The notes under the pieces are model-generated. The model was given only the letters and a program-made list of their open reading frames with translations, was not told where the DNA came from and ran no database searches. A stretch of 64,000 nt of DNA from Oceanobacillus piezotolerans (GTDB lineage Bacteria; Bacillota; Bacilli; Bacillales; Amphibacillaceae). The stretch spans positions 1 through 64,000 of the forward strand of contig NZ_RCHR01000002.1 in assembly GCF_003665065.1 (NCBI RefSeq), in the 5' to 3' direction. Both the position numbers and the translations under genes were made by a program. This document shows positions 1 through 9,156 of the stretch, in pieces. Numbering within the stretch: the first letter of the stretch is position 1; each line of letters begins with the position of its first letter.

Positions 1-337
<337 letters not shown>

Positions 338-620
338 GTTTGTTAGAATTGACACCAATCAATTCTATGTCTTAGCTTTTAGAAGTGTTACCTTCTATTT
401 AAAAGAAAAAACGAGTTTTTCTTTTTGTCCTGTCTAGCTCAAGCACTCAACGACTAGCGAGACTTCCCTCACCTCCGTACGATAAGTCAACATCGATTCG
501 TTACCTCATCGTGTTTCCTTTATCTCCTTCGGCTCAGTCGAGTCCGTACGTCGTTAAACGAGTGCTTTCGCTTTTCTTAACATACTGGTTGTTTTGTTCA
601 GTTTTCAAAGAGCAAATATT
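338..620 (-). other. 16S rRNA leader with boxA and an internal stem
   Basis: This is the transcribed leader between the rRNA promoters and 16S; no protein gene is visible. On the minus strand TGCTCTTTGAAAACTGAA (597-614) matches the boxA antitermination signal usual in Bacillus rRNA leaders. Nearer to 16S, 442-454 can pair with 550-566 (AGCACTC/GAGTGCT plus AACGAC/GTCGTT with a four-base bulge), giving a self-contained structured segment of about 125 bases. Confidence 0.8.
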
Positions 621-648
621 CATTGTCGCTTTATGAAGCAACTTTTAT

Positions 649-677
649 ATATTATCACACTCAAGATATATAGTCAA
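649..677 (-). promoter_or_regulatory. rRNA operon promoter P2
   Basis: On the minus strand the -35 box TTGACT (672-677) and the -10 box TAATAT (649-654) are separated by exactly 17 bases. The site is correctly placed upstream of boxA and the 16S leader, and matches the second of the tandem promoters typical of Bacillus rRNA operons. Confidence 0.85.
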
Positions 678-730
678 CACTTTTTTTATCAAGTAAATAA
701 TGAAGAACTCGTTCTCTTAAGTGGAAATAC

Positions 731-760
731 ATTTTATCATGTATTCATTGAACTTGTCAA
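731..760 (-). promoter_or_regulatory. rRNA operon promoter P1
   Basis: On the minus strand there is a -35 box TTGACA (755-760), an 18-base spacer and a -10 box TAAAAT (731-736). It lies about 80 bases upstream of P2, the usual tandem P1-P2 spacing for rRNA operons. Confidence 0.75.
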
Positions 761-870
761 CACATGTTGAAAAATAATTTAAATAGAAAACATTTATGTT
801 TAAGACACGATGCATAACCCTTTCTACTTTATCACAATCTAATCTGGATACTAATATAGGAGTGGTTAAG

Positions 871-1617
871 GTGAAGTATTTCATTTTAGTAATTGTATTC
901 TTAGTAGTTCTTCCCAACACAATTTATAGTGAGGAGACTGAAAATGATACTATAAATATTGATACATATCAAGTAGATATTACAGGAGATGGTTTGTTAG
1001 AATCTATCCATCTCAAAGGGAGACCCTTCTCTCCTGATGCAGATTATTTTCACAGCATTTGGGCGGAAATTAAAAGCCCAGATGATGAGCTGTGGACTAT
1101 ACAATATGGCAGTGGATATGATCCAGAGATAAAATTTGTCGATATAAACCACGATAAAATACAAGATATGTTATACCAAAGCCCTACTGGGGGAAGTGGG
1201 GGGCTGTATCACTATGACTTACACTCTTTGGCGAATAATGAGTTACTAGAAATCCCGCTTCCTAACCAAGAATATGTTTCTGGTGCATTTAAGGATAATT
1301 TCATAATAGAGTTAAGCTTGTCACCGAATGACAAGAGCATTGTAATGGATGTAAGTAACCGAGCAAAAGAATACATTAAGTTAGGGATTTATAATAAAAG
1401 AGGGAATTTACTAAAGAGCACTTCGGTCATGATAGATCCAATCGCTTTTTTCGAGCCAGTTACAATTAGTGAATCAAAAGGACAAGGATTAAAAAGCTTT
1501 AAACAGATAAGTGGCGGCTATCATGCGGACCAATTAGGAACGATAGAAGCCCTTTGGTATTATTTAGATGGTGAATGGATCATATTAAAGAAGCAATGGA
1601 ATGAAACAACACCATAG
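871..1617 (+). CDS. secreted VCBS/FG-GAP-like repeat protein
   Basis: This 248-residue protein begins with a short lysine and a hydrophobic stretch (about residues 3-18, ending near YSEE), so it is probably exported. Two Asp-rich loops, DITGDGLLES and DINHDKIQDM, the latter followed by PTGGSGG, resemble the calcium-binding loops of VCBS/FG-GAP repeats. Conserved hypothetical proteins of this type occur in Bacillaceae; no function is known to me. The GTG start at 871 follows AGGAGTGG at 858-865; the ATG at 796 has no ribosome binding site and would bury the signal peptide. It is divergent from the rRNA operon and stands alone. A perfect hairpin follows at 1688-1717. Confidence 0.7.
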   Translation: MKYFILVIVFLVVLPNTIYSEETENDTINIDTYQVDITGDGLLESIHLKGRPFSPDADYFHSIWAEIKSPDDELWTIQYGSGYDPEIKFVDINHDKIQDMLYQSPTGGSGGLYHYDLHSLANNELLEIPLPNQEYVSGAFKDNFIIELSLSPNDKSIVMDVSNRAKEYIKLGIYNKRGNLLKSTSVMIDPIAFFEPVTISESKGQGLKSFKQISGGYHADQLGTIEALWYYLDGEWIILKKQWNETTP

Positions 1618-1687
1618 TAAAACTGCTCTCCATCGATTTACGTTGGTTAGAACATTTCGCTTAAGAGCCAATTCACCGCAAACAAGA

Positions 1688-1717
1688 AAGAGGATTTCTC
1701 CTTGGAGAAATCCTCTT
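1688..1717 (-). terminator. terminator of leuS (bidirectional)
   Basis: There is a perfect 14-base-pair stem (1688-1701 with 1704-1717) and a two-base loop just past the leuS stop codon. It can also serve the converging secreted-protein gene, because the plus-strand side is followed by an AT-rich stretch. Confidence 0.8.
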
Positions 1718-1721
1718 ATTA

Positions 1722-4139
1722 TTAATTCGCAACCACATTAACTAATTTACCAGGTACAACAATAACTTTGCGAATAGTTTTTCCTTCTAGCCATTTTTGT
1801 AATGTTTCATCTTCTAAAGCTACTTTCTCTAGTTCTTCCTTTGAAGCGTCTTTCGCGATATTAATCTTAGAACGTACTTTCCCCATCACTTGCAGGACAA
1901 CTTCTATCTCATCTTCAACCAGTTTGGATTCATCATAAGCTGGCCATGTTTCATAGGTGATAGTAGACGTATGTCCAAGCTTTTCCCATAATTCCTCAGC
2001 TAAATGAGGTGCTACTGGAGACAACATTTTCACAAAGCCCTCAATAAATGCTTTTGGCAGCGAATCTGCTTTATAACCTTCATTAACGAATACCATAAGC
2101 TGTGAGATACCTGTATTGAAATGAAGATTTTCAAAATCCTCCGTTACCTTTTTCACGGTTTCATGGTATACCTTATCAAGATCAGAATTATCACCATCAA
2201 TGATCTTAGCAGCTAACGTGCCATCTTCTTCATTGACAATTAAACGCCATACGCGATCAAGGAATCTACGAGCACCATCTAATCCATTTGTGGACCAAGC
2301 AACAGAAGCATCCAATGGTCCCATAAACATTTCATATAGACGTAATGTATCTGCACCATGAGAAAATACAATATCATCAGGATTTACAACATTTCCTTTT
2401 GATTTACTCATTTTCTCGTTTCCTTCTCCAAGGATCATTCCTTGGTTAAACAATTTTGTAAAAGGTTCTTTAGTTGGCACTACCTCGATATCATATAGGA
2501 ATTTATGCCAGAATCGTGCATATAACAAGTGAAGGACCGCATGCTCTGCACCACCGATATAAATATCAATTGGCAACCACTTTTCTAATGCTTCAGGATC
2601 TGCAAGTTTTTCTGTATTATCTGGGTCAATATAGCGAAGGAAATACCAACAGCTCCCCGCCCATTGTGGCATCGTATTTGTTTCACGACGACCTTTCATT
2701 CCAGTCTTCGGATCCACAACATTTACCCACTCTATATTGTTTGCTAATGGTGATTCACCGGTACCGGATGGTTTAATTTCCTTCATCTCCGGTAATACAA
2801 GCGGTAGCTCTTCCTCAGGAACAGTAGTCATCGAGCCATCTTCCCAATGAATAACCGGAATTGGTTCTCCCCAATAACGCTGGCGTGCAAACAGCCAATC
2901 ACGTAAACGGTATGTTACTTTCTTCTCGCCTACCCCTTTTTCCTCAAGCCATGCAATCATTTTTGAGATTGCTTCGGTCTTGTCTAGTCCATTAAGGAAA
3001 TCAGAATTTACATGTTTCCCATCACCAGTATAAGCTTCTGTTGTTACATCTCCGCCTGCCACTACTTCAATAATTGGCAATTCAAATTTCGTTGCAAATT
3101 CATAGTCACGTTCATCATGTGCTGGAACAGCCATAATTGCACCAGTTCCATAGGACATTAGAACGTAATCAGCAACCCAAATTGGCATTTTCTCGTTATT
3201 AACAGGATTAATTGCATAAGCACCTGTGAACACACCTGTTTTATCCTTTGCAAGATCTGTACGTTCAAGATCTGATTTTGTTTCAACTTCGTGCAGATAG
3301 TTATCAACCGCTTCTTTTTGAGCATCAGAAACAATCTTTTTCACGAAAGGATGCTCGGGAGCAAGAACCGCATACGTTGCACCAAATAACGTATCCGGAC
3401 GGGTTGTGAAGACAGTAAACTCCTCGTTATGACCATCAATCTTAAATGTTACTTCTGCCCCTTCTGATCGCCCAATCCAATTGCGCTGCATTTCTTTTAA
3501 GCTTTCTGGCCAGTCTAACTCTTCTAGGTCTTCTAGCAACCGATCCGCATAGGCAGTAATCTTCAGCATCCATTGCTTCATTGGTTTACGGATTACTGGA
3601 TGCCCACCACGTTCACTCACACCGTCGATAACCTCTTCATTTGCAAGCACCGTTCCAAGTGCAGGACACCAGTTTACAGGAACCTCATCTATATAAGCTA
3701 ATCCTTTTTCATAAAGCTTGATAAAAATCCATTGTGTCCATTTATAGTAATTTGGGTCGGTTGTATTGATTTCTCTATCCCAATCATAGGAAAAACCTAG
3801 CTCTTTAATTTGGCGTTTAAAAGTTGCAATATTCTTTGCTGTAAACTCAGCCGGGCTATTACCAGTATCAATCGCATACTGCTCTGCTGGCAATCCGAAT
3901 GCATCCCATCCCATTGGGTGCATCACTTCATAACCTTGCATCCGTTTCATACGGGAAAGAATATCCGTTGCAGTGTAGCCCTCCGGATGCCCTACATGCA
4001 AGCCAACACCAGATGGATATGGGAACATGTCTAGAGCATAGAATTTCTCTTTTTCTGAAAATGTGTTCGTTTTAAAAGTTTTGTTTTCTTCCCAGTACGA
4101 TTGCCATTTCTTTTCAATTTGTTGATGATTGAAACTCAT
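1722..4139 (-). CDS. leuS: leucyl-tRNA synthetase
   Basis: Class I aminoacyl-tRNA synthetase that charges tRNA-Leu with leucine in the cytoplasm. The 805 residues match the usual bacterial length. The HIGH-type motif is HVGH at residues 48-51, after PYPSGVG. The editing domain shows [12 protein letters not shown] and [13 protein letters not shown], and the second active-site motif KMSKS sits in [11 protein letters not shown] near residue 575. The C-terminal anticodon-binding and tail domains are complete. The ATG start follows a good AAGGAGG about 10 bases upstream. A T-box leader with a leucine CUC specifier lies upstream, so expression probably rises when tRNA-Leu is uncharged. It is monocistronic, with a terminator at each end of the transcript (attenuator and 1688-1717). 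Confidence 0.98.
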   Translation of the reverse strand: MSFNHQQIEKKWQSYWEENKTFKTNTFSEKEKFYALDMFPYPSGVGLHVGHPEGYTATDILSRMKRMQGYEVMHPMGWDAFGLPAEQYAIDTGNSPAEFTAKNIATFKRQIKELGFSYDWDREINTTDPNYYKWTQWIFIKLYEKGLAYIDEVPVNWCPALGTVLANEEVIDGVSERGGHPVIRKPMKQWMLKITAYADRLLEDLEELDWPESLKEMQRNWIGRSEGAEVTFKIDGHNEEFTVFTTRPDTLFGATYAVLAPEHPFVKKIVSDAQKEAVDNYLHEVETKSDLERTDLAKDKTGVFTGAYAINPVNNEKMPIWVADYVLMSYGTGAIMAVPAHDERDYEFATKFELPIIEVVAGGDVTTEAYTGDGKHVNSDFLNGLDKTEAISKMIAWLEEKGVGEKKVTYRLRDWLFARQRYWGEPIPVIHWEDGSMTTVPEEELPLVLPEMKEIKPSGTGESPLANNIEWVNVVDPKTGMKGRRETNTMPQWAGSCWYFLRYIDPDNTEKLADPEALEKWLPIDIYIGGAEHAVLHLLYARFWHKFLYDIEVVPTKEPFTKLFNQGMILGEGNEKMSKSKGNVVNPDDIVFSHGADTLRLYEMFMGPLDASVAWSTNGLDGARRFLDRVWRLIVNEEDGTLAAKIIDGDNSDLDKVYHETVKKVTEDFENLHFNTGISQLMVFVNEGYKADSLPKAFIEGFVKMLSPVAPHLAEELWEKLGHTSTITYETWPAYDESKLVEDEIEVVLQVMGKVRSKINIAKDASKEELEKVALEDETLQKWLEGKTIRKVIVVPGKLVNVVAN

Positions 4140-4260
4140 TAGAAAAAACCTCCTTGTTTTAACGTATATCTAACGGTCCATAATGAAATAAATGAAAACT
4201 TCACTCAGTGGGGGGCTTTCAGCCAGTTAACCTGCAAGAAACTCGTTATTATTAACCAAA

Positions 4261-4512
4261 AAAAAGCCACTCATCCCTACAAAAGGGACGAGAGACTTTT
4301 CCCGCGGTACCACCCAAAATTAACGTTTCCGTTCACTTATATCCTTAACGCGGATGAGACGACAGGAATTACTTGCGGGTGCACAGCTTCCGTTCACTCC
4401 TGTAACCTTAAAGGCGAGTTCATAAATGTTTCAAGGACAGTTCTCACCAATACACTGCCTCTCTGAGCTTGAATCCATTTACTACTAATCCTTCGCAAAG
4501 TCGTTAGATTAT
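4261..4512 (-). promoter_or_regulatory. T-box leader of leuS (leucine specifier)
   Basis: The minus strand carries the hallmark T-box sequence GGGTGGTACCGCG (4303-4315). It is followed by a terminator stem (CTCTCGTCCC with GGGATGAGTGG, 4263-4295) and a T-run. In stem I the specifier region reads GAACTCGCC, giving the leucine codon CTC, with an AG-bulge-like AGAGAGGCAG and a GGTGAGAAC upstream. T-boxes sense uncharged tRNA and switch between terminator and antiterminator; here the sensed tRNA would be tRNA-Leu. The 5' boundary is approximate. Confidence 0.93.
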
Positions 4513-4520
4513 TTAATCGA

Positions 4521-4549
4521 ATTATAATGAATAAACATTACAATGTCAA
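4521..4549 (-). promoter_or_regulatory. sigma-A promoter of leuS
   Basis: There is a consensus -35 box TTGACA (4544-4549), a 17-base spacer and a consensus -10 box TATAAT (4521-4526) on the minus strand, just upstream of the T-box leader. Such a perfect promoter fits control at the attenuation step rather than at initiation. Confidence 0.92.
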
Positions 4550-4675
4550 GAAACCATAGCATCTGTCGAAAACGCTTATTTAATCAATCTATGTATAAAA
4601 ATAGAAATGGTTCCTTTCTTCATTCAATATTTGTTAATATAGAAAGAAAAATAATAATAAAGGAAAGTGTACAAA

Positions 4676-5239
4676 ATGTTAAAAGGAATCTTACAATATG
4701 CCCATCATCTGTTAGAAGAATCTGTAGCCAAAGGCGAAACAGTTGTTGATGCAACTTGCGGAAACGGTAACGATACATTATTTTTAAGCGAAGTTGTTGG
4801 AGAAAAAGGACATGTCCTGGCTTTTGATATTCAGGAGCAAGCGATTGCAGTAACGCAGGAAGCAATCACTAAAGAAGGAAAAACAAATATCTCTCTTATT
4901 CATGATAGTCACGCAAACATTAAAACATACTTATCTAATGAAGCTGAATTGGGTGGTGCAATTTTTAACCTTGGTTACCTTCCAAGAAGTGATAAATCTG
5001 TCATCACCAAACCCAATTCTACCATTAAAGCGATGGACAACATTCTTTCTTTACTAAAGAAAGGTAAATTACTTATTCTCGTCGTATATCATGGACATGA
5101 AGGTGGAAAAAAAGAAAAACAAGCAATTCTAAAACATGTTGCAGAGCTGAAGCAAAATGAATATAGTGTATTGCGCTACGGCTTTATCAATCAAAAAAAT
5201 AATCCGCCTTTTATCATTGCTATTCAAAAGAAGCAATAA
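4676..5239 (+). CDS. ytqB: tRNA (mnm5s2U34) methyltransferase MnmM (YtqB)
   Basis: SAM-dependent class I methyltransferase of 187 residues. Motif I is VVDATCGNGNDTLFL (about residues 22-36), the acidic end of beta-2 is AFDIQ, and a catalytic-loop-like NLGYLPRSDK follows. B. subtilis YtqB is known as MnmM, which makes the last methylation of the wobble base 5-aminomethyl-2-thiouridine in some tRNAs. I chose ATG 4676, eight bases after AGGAAAG, over GTG 4667, which would overlap that site. The gene is divergent from leuS, as in related genomes. An inverted repeat (5258-5268 with 5304-5315) follows and may end the transcript. Confidence 0.88.
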   Translation: MLKGILQYAHHLLEESVAKGETVVDATCGNGNDTLFLSEVVGEKGHVLAFDIQEQAIAVTQEAITKEGKTNISLIHDSHANIKTYLSNEAELGGAIFNLGYLPRSDKSVITKPNSTIKAMDNILSLLKKGKLLILVVYHGHEGGKKEKQAILKHVAELKQNEYSVLRYGFINQKNNPPFIIAIQKKQ

Positions 5240-5257
5240 AAATATAGTACCTTGATT

Positions 5258-5315
5258 AAGCGGGGGAATTAGAAATACGCGAGCTAGTTGCAGCTTGGCA
5301 CTTAATCCCCCGCTT
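5258..5315 (+). terminator. possible terminator after ytqB
   Basis: AAGCGGGGGA at 5259-5268 can pair with a copy ending AATCCCCCGCTT at 5304-5315. The loop is long (about 35 bases) and only a weak T-run follows, so this could be an ordinary structured repeat rather than a strong terminator. Confidence 0.4.
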
Positions 5316-5376
5316 GCTTTCTTAATGTATCCAGAATTGCTTAAAACCGCGACAAAATTAACCAAAAGTATTGCTT

Positions 5377-5661
5377 CTATACAAAGGGCTCTTCTTCACT
5401 AGATAGTTCTATAAAGAACGGTTGAATTGCTAAAACAGCGAATAATATAATTAGGGTAAAAGGTATCGTAATTATCCAAGATACCGCAAATACATTCATG
5501 AATAAAATGAAAATGAGAGGTATCATAGAAAAAAGCAACACTTTATTTCTTGATTTTTTAGTTGGATATTGTTTCGATTCACAATACGGGCATTTTAATC
5601 GGAAAGACAACGCTGCTTGGATCCATGGCCACTTTCTCTTACAGTTGCTGCAAATTGGCAC
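5377..5661 (-). CDS. CXXC-20-CXXC zinc-ribbon membrane protein (TIGR04104-like)
   Basis: This 94-residue protein has an N-terminal zinc ribbon, CSNC (residues 4-7) and CPYC (24-27), followed by two hydrophobic segments (about residues 42-58 and 62-83) that look membrane-spanning. The layout, two CXXC pairs 16-20 residues apart then membrane helices, matches the Bacillaceae family named CXXC-20-CXXC (TIGR04104), whose function is unknown. GTG at 5661 is preceded by AAGGGGGA. It ends short of ytpB's upstream neighbour and is read in the same direction as ytpB, 19 bases after the ytpB stop codon, so the two may be co-transcribed. Confidence 0.72.
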   Translation of the reverse strand: MPICSNCKRKWPWIQAALSFRLKCPYCESKQYPTKKSRNKVLLFSMIPLIFILFMNVFAVSWIITIPFTLIILFAVLAIQPFFIELSSEEEPFV

Positions 5662-5680
5662 TTCACTTCCCCCTTCCTCA

Positions 5681-6748
5681 TCAGCTTATCTCTTCTAGTT
5701 TATGATACAACCGGATATTCCAATGGAAAAATTTGGCCTTTCTCCCGCTTGTCGAAAGTAAATCCTTCACAATAGAATAGGAATCCTCTAAATCATTTAC
5801 TTTTTTATCACTTAAATAAAGTCCTACCAGCCCGTGGTGAATCATTCGATGAAAATCGCTATCTGGAAGTTTTTGAACAGCTTTATCCGTCTGTTCTATA
5901 AAATATAAAAAACGCTCCTTAAGTTTTTCCTTTGAAGAATAATACGTACAGAAATTCAAATCTCCTTCAATTTCATCTTCTTTCTGATCAATAAAATAAT
6001 CCAAGAGGATATGAAGTCCTTGCATATAAGGAAAATAACTGTCATAAATTTTATTAGCTAATTCAGGATTCATTTTATCCGTATGCGCATAGGCCACAAG
6101 GCAAAAAACCCCTAAGGTAGAACCAGATGCGGCAGCATATTCGTACCATGTCAACTCTGGAGCTTCTGACTGATTGCTTTCATGCCAGCTTTTTAAACGT
6201 GGAACGCGTTCACTTTGCTTCACATGCTTATGTATTTGTAGATTTGCATATTTATCTTCAAGTGATAACAAAAGTGGTTTTATAACATGGTATTGTTTAA
6301 GGTTAGCCAAAACTTGCTGGCAAGTCTGAATCAGTTCGTGTAAATATCCACCATCATCTTGATCTTCTCTATATTCATAATAATCCTCCAGCGCATTACC
6401 AGGTGTCAAGGCATCTTTCATTGCTTCATGTAACCTCGTGAAATCTTTAGGGTCTAGTGATGTGCTGCGATCACATAAGTTATCTAAATAGTCACTGATA
6501 GTCTGATATGCAACAATAAACTGCACGACTTTTCTCCAGTTTTCTCCAGTTATCAGAGCATATACAGCACCACCCTGACAATGAAATCGTTTCGCATTCA
6601 TACTTGCAAGTGCTTGTGAACGCAGCTCCTTATTAGGAATCTTATTAGCACGTTCTCTCCAATAATCTAATTCTCTATTTACTTCTGGGTAGGTTCTTCG
6701 GTAGACCCCAGTTAATAATGACATCGATGTTTTAGGTGCATGGGACAA
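5681..6748 (-). CDS. ytpB: tetraprenyl-beta-curcumene synthase (YtpB)
   Basis: This 355-residue protein belongs to the DUF2600/YtpB family, terpene synthases that cyclise tetraprenyl diphosphate to tetraprenyl-beta-curcumene, a C35 precursor of sesquarterpenes found in Bacillus spores and membranes. The Asp-rich stretch SDYLDNLCDRS near residue 85 and LDYFIDQKEDEIEGD near residue 245 are likely metal- and diphosphate-binding sites. The start is TTG 6748, seven bases after GGAGGA; the in-frame ATG nine codons later lacks a site. The cyclase partner SqhC is not in this window. Neighbours ytqB and ytoA match B. subtilis order, although ytpA is absent here. Confidence 0.88.
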   Translation of the reverse strand: MSHAPKTSMSLLTGVYRRTYPEVNRELDYWRERANKIPNKELRSQALASMNAKRFHCQGGAVYALITGENWRKVVQFIVAYQTISDYLDNLCDRSTSLDPKDFTRLHEAMKDALTPGNALEDYYEYREDQDDGGYLHELIQTCQQVLANLKQYHVIKPLLLSLEDKYANLQIHKHVKQSERVPRLKSWHESNQSEAPELTWYEYAAASGSTLGVFCLVAYAHTDKMNPELANKIYDSYFPYMQGLHILLDYFIDQKEDEIEGDLNFCTYYSSKEKLKERFLYFIEQTDKAVQKLPDSDFHRMIHHGLVGLYLSDKKVNDLEDSYSIVKDLLSTSGRKAKFFHWNIRLYHKLEEIS

Positions 6749-6845
6749 GCTGTTTTCCTCCGTTCACAGTGATATATATCTGTTATACTTATCATAACAG
6801 AATTAATATAGAATCCAAAATGGGGTAGTAGAGAGGATGGGAATC

Positions 6846-7367
6846 ATGATAGGTGATTATAAAGGAAGTAAACCGCAAATTCACGAATCCGTATTTGTAG
6901 CAAAAGACGCTGTCATTGTTGGAGACGTGACAATCGATCAAGATTCAAGTATTTGGTTTCATACTGTTATACGAGGAGATGTAGCACCCACTCATATTGG
7001 AAAACGGGTAAGCGTTCAAGATTTGTCCATGCTTCATCAAAGCCCAAATAATCCGCTTATTGTGGAAGATGACGTTACTATAGGTCATCAAGTGACCTTA
7101 CATTCCGCAATCGTTCGTAAAAATGCGCTTATAGGGATGGGTTCTATCATACTCGATGGAGCCGAAATAGGAGAAAGCGCGTTTGTAGGTGCCGGAAGTC
7201 TGGTACCACCTGGTAAAAAAATACCTCCTCATACGCTTGTTATGGGAAGGCCTGCCAAAGTTGTTCGGGAATTAAAGGAAGCAGATTACCAAGAAATGGA
7301 GCGCGTTCGTAAATCGTACGTTGAGAAAGGCCAGTATTATAAAGCCGAAACAGAGTTTGGAAAATAA
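6846..7367 (+). CDS. ytoA: gamma-carbonic anhydrase family protein (YtoA)
   Basis: This 173-residue left-handed beta-helix protein has hexapeptide repeats throughout (for example VFVAKDAVIVGDVTI, SIWFHTVIRGDV). Three histidine-bearing turns, LHQSP, IGHQV and LHSA, correspond to the zinc ligands of gamma-carbonic anhydrases, so metal binding is likely; activity is not proven for the YtoA subgroup. ATG 6846 is nine bases after GAGAGG. ATG 6837 would sit directly on that site, so I prefer 6846, which also matches the family's MI-start. It is divergent from ytpB, with a shared promoter region of about 90 bases. A strong hairpin follows at 7384-7441. Confidence 0.9.
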   Translation: MIGDYKGSKPQIHESVFVAKDAVIVGDVTIDQDSSIWFHTVIRGDVAPTHIGKRVSVQDLSMLHQSPNNPLIVEDDVTIGHQVTLHSAIVRKNALIGMGSIILDGAEIGESAFVGAGSLVPPGKKIPPHTLVMGRPAKVVRELKEADYQEMERVRKSYVEKGQYYKAETEFGK

Positions 7368-7383
7368 CACTGTTAAAATCCTA

Positions 7384-7441
7384 AAAAATCCGAACGATAA
7401 TTGAAATTCTTCTGTTAGAATTTCAATTCGTTCGGATTTTT
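7384..7441. terminator. bidirectional terminator between ytoA and metK
   Basis: The long near-perfect inverted repeat (7384-7410 with 7417-7441) is flanked by an A-run on the left and a T-run on the right. It therefore works for ytoA rightward and for metK leftward. Confidence 0.9.
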
Positions 7442-7479
7442 ATTTATAAGACTCAGATTAATTATAAAGTTAGACTTAA

Positions 7480-8676
7480 TTATTTAACTAATGCCTTTAA
7501 CTCTTCTACTTTATCCGTTCTTTCCCATGTAAATTCAATATCTGTTCTACCGAAGTGACCATAAGCTGCTGTCTGTTTGAAAATTGGCTTTCTCAAATCA
7601 AGCATTCCAATGATTCCTGCTGGACGGAGGTCGAACAATTCTCGAACAGCCTTTACAAGTTTATCCTCCGTAACAGTACCGGTACCAAACGTATTAATAG
7701 CAATAGATACTGGCTCTGCAACCCCAATTGCATATGCTAATTGGACTTCACAAGATTTCGCTAATCCAGCTGCGACAATATTTTTCGCTACGTAACGAGC
7801 CGCATATGCAGCAGATCGATCTACTTTAGTAGAATCCTTGCCACTAAAAGCCCCGCCGCCATGACGAGCATATCCGCCATAAGTATCGACTATAATTTTA
7901 CGACCAGTTAATCCAACGTCACCTTGGGGACCTCCAACAACAAAACGACCTGTTGGGTTAATGAAATATTTTGTTTCTTCATCTAGCAAGTCAGCTGGCA
8001 CCACTTCTTTTACCACATGTTCAATTAAGTCTGTTTTAATTTGGTCATGTGTTACTTCCGGATGATGCTGCGTAGATATAACTATGGTGTCCACTCGTTT
8101 TGGATTATCATTTTCATCATATTCAATTGTTACCTGTGTTTTCCCGTCTGGACGCAAGTAATCAATAATATTTTCTTTACGAACATCGGTTAATCGTTTC
8201 GATAATTTATGAGCTAATGAAATTGGCAGTGGCATTAATTCCTCTGTTTCATCACAAGCAAAGCCAAACATTAACCCCTGGTCACCAGCTCCAATTGCAG
8301 CAATTGCTTCATCACTCATTTTACCTTCACGAGCTTCTAACGCTTGGTCTACCCCCATTGCAATATCTGCAGATTGCTCATCGATTGCAGTAAGAACCGC
8401 GCAAGTCTCTGCATCAAAGCCATATTTCGCACGAGTATATCCAATTTCTTTAACTGTTTCACGTACAATTGCTGGAATATCTACGTATGTATTGGTGGAA
8501 ATCTCTCCAGCAACTAACACAAGTCCAGTTGTCACAGTTGTTTCACAAGCAACGCGAGCATTTGGGTCACTTTTTAAAATTTCATCAAGGATTGCATCCG
8601 AGATTTGATCGCTCATCTTATCTGGATGCCCTTCCGTTACTGATTCTGATGTAAATAAACGACGATTTGTAGCCAT
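7480..8676 (-). CDS. metK: S-adenosylmethionine synthetase
   Basis: Makes S-adenosylmethionine from methionine and ATP in the cytoplasm. The 398 residues match the family length. Signatures include [13 protein letters not shown] (about residues 11-23), [12 protein letters not shown] near 120 and [19 protein letters not shown] near 265, covering the ATP, metal and methionine sites. The ATG is preceded by GGAGAGAAATGG. A SAM-I riboswitch lies upstream, so the gene shuts itself down when SAM is plentiful. Location next to pckA matches B. subtilis, except that a glycerate kinase gene is inserted between the two here. Confidence 0.98.
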   Translation of the reverse strand: MATNRRLFTSESVTEGHPDKMSDQISDAILDEILKSDPNARVACETTVTTGLVLVAGEISTNTYVDIPAIVRETVKEIGYTRAKYGFDAETCAVLTAIDEQSADIAMGVDQALEAREGKMSDEAIAAIGAGDQGLMFGFACDETEELMPLPISLAHKLSKRLTDVRKENIIDYLRPDGKTQVTIEYDENDNPKRVDTIVISTQHHPEVTHDQIKTDLIEHVVKEVVPADLLDEETKYFINPTGRFVVGGPQGDVGLTGRKIIVDTYGGYARHGGGAFSGKDSTKVDRSAAYAARYVAKNIVAAGLAKSCEVQLAYAIGVAEPVSIAINTFGTGTVTEDKLVKAVRELFDLRPAGIIGMLDLRKPIFKQTAAYGHFGRTDIEFTWERTDKVEELKALVK

Positions 8677-8850
8677 AAGGCCATTTCTCTCCTTTATATC
8701 TTATTACGGAACTCTAATATCTTTAATCGCTATTCAAAGTACCTAACCACAAGCGTCCTTCGTTTTTAGAGAAGATCACTTTATTAAGTATTGGAGAAAG
8801 ACGACGTTTAATATACTTTAAACATAGATTAGTGCTTAAGAAAGTAAAAA

Positions 8851-8998
8851 ATCCCTTCCTGCAAAAGGAAAGGGAGACGATGGCCTTTTCCTCTTATTGT
8901 TCAAGGTTTTATCCTTGCAACAGGTTAGCACCTTTTCACAAAATGTGATGGTTGCTGGGTTTCACAGGGTCTGTCCCTCCACCGACTCTGAATAAGAG
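8851..8998 (-). promoter_or_regulatory. SAM-I (S-box) riboswitch of metK
   Basis: On the minus strand the aptamer starts with P1 CTCTTATT (8991-8998) and closes with AATAAGAG (8891-8898). The conserved core GGTGGAGGGAC...CCCTGTGAAACCCAGCAACC and the AGGTGC segment are all present. A terminator stem CCCTTTCCTTTTGCAGGAAGGG and a T-run (8851-8875) follow. By established knowledge, SAM binding favours the terminator. Confidence 0.96.
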
Positions 8999-9016
8999 AG
9001 TATCCGTTTAATGTTT

Positions 9017-9045
9017 ATCGTAACGAAACAAAAGCTAAGTGTCAA
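9017..9045 (-). promoter_or_regulatory. promoter of the metK riboswitch transcript
   Basis: There is a -35 box TTGACA (9040-9045), a 17-base spacer and a -10 box TACGAT (9017-9022) on the minus strand, ending about 20 bases before the S-box. Confidence 0.85.
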
Positions 9046-9156
9046 TGTTTTTTTGTTAACGATTAAAGGGAATGAAACATTTAAGATATTCAGGTCACTT
9101 CTATTATAATTCGTAACTTTTTCCAAAAAGCGGAAAATCCGCTTCTTGTCACTCGT

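Noticed and set aside
717-920. 67-codon minus-strand frame over the rRNA promoter region
   Set aside because: It overlaps the start of the secreted-protein gene in the opposite direction and covers promoter P1; no site or homology.
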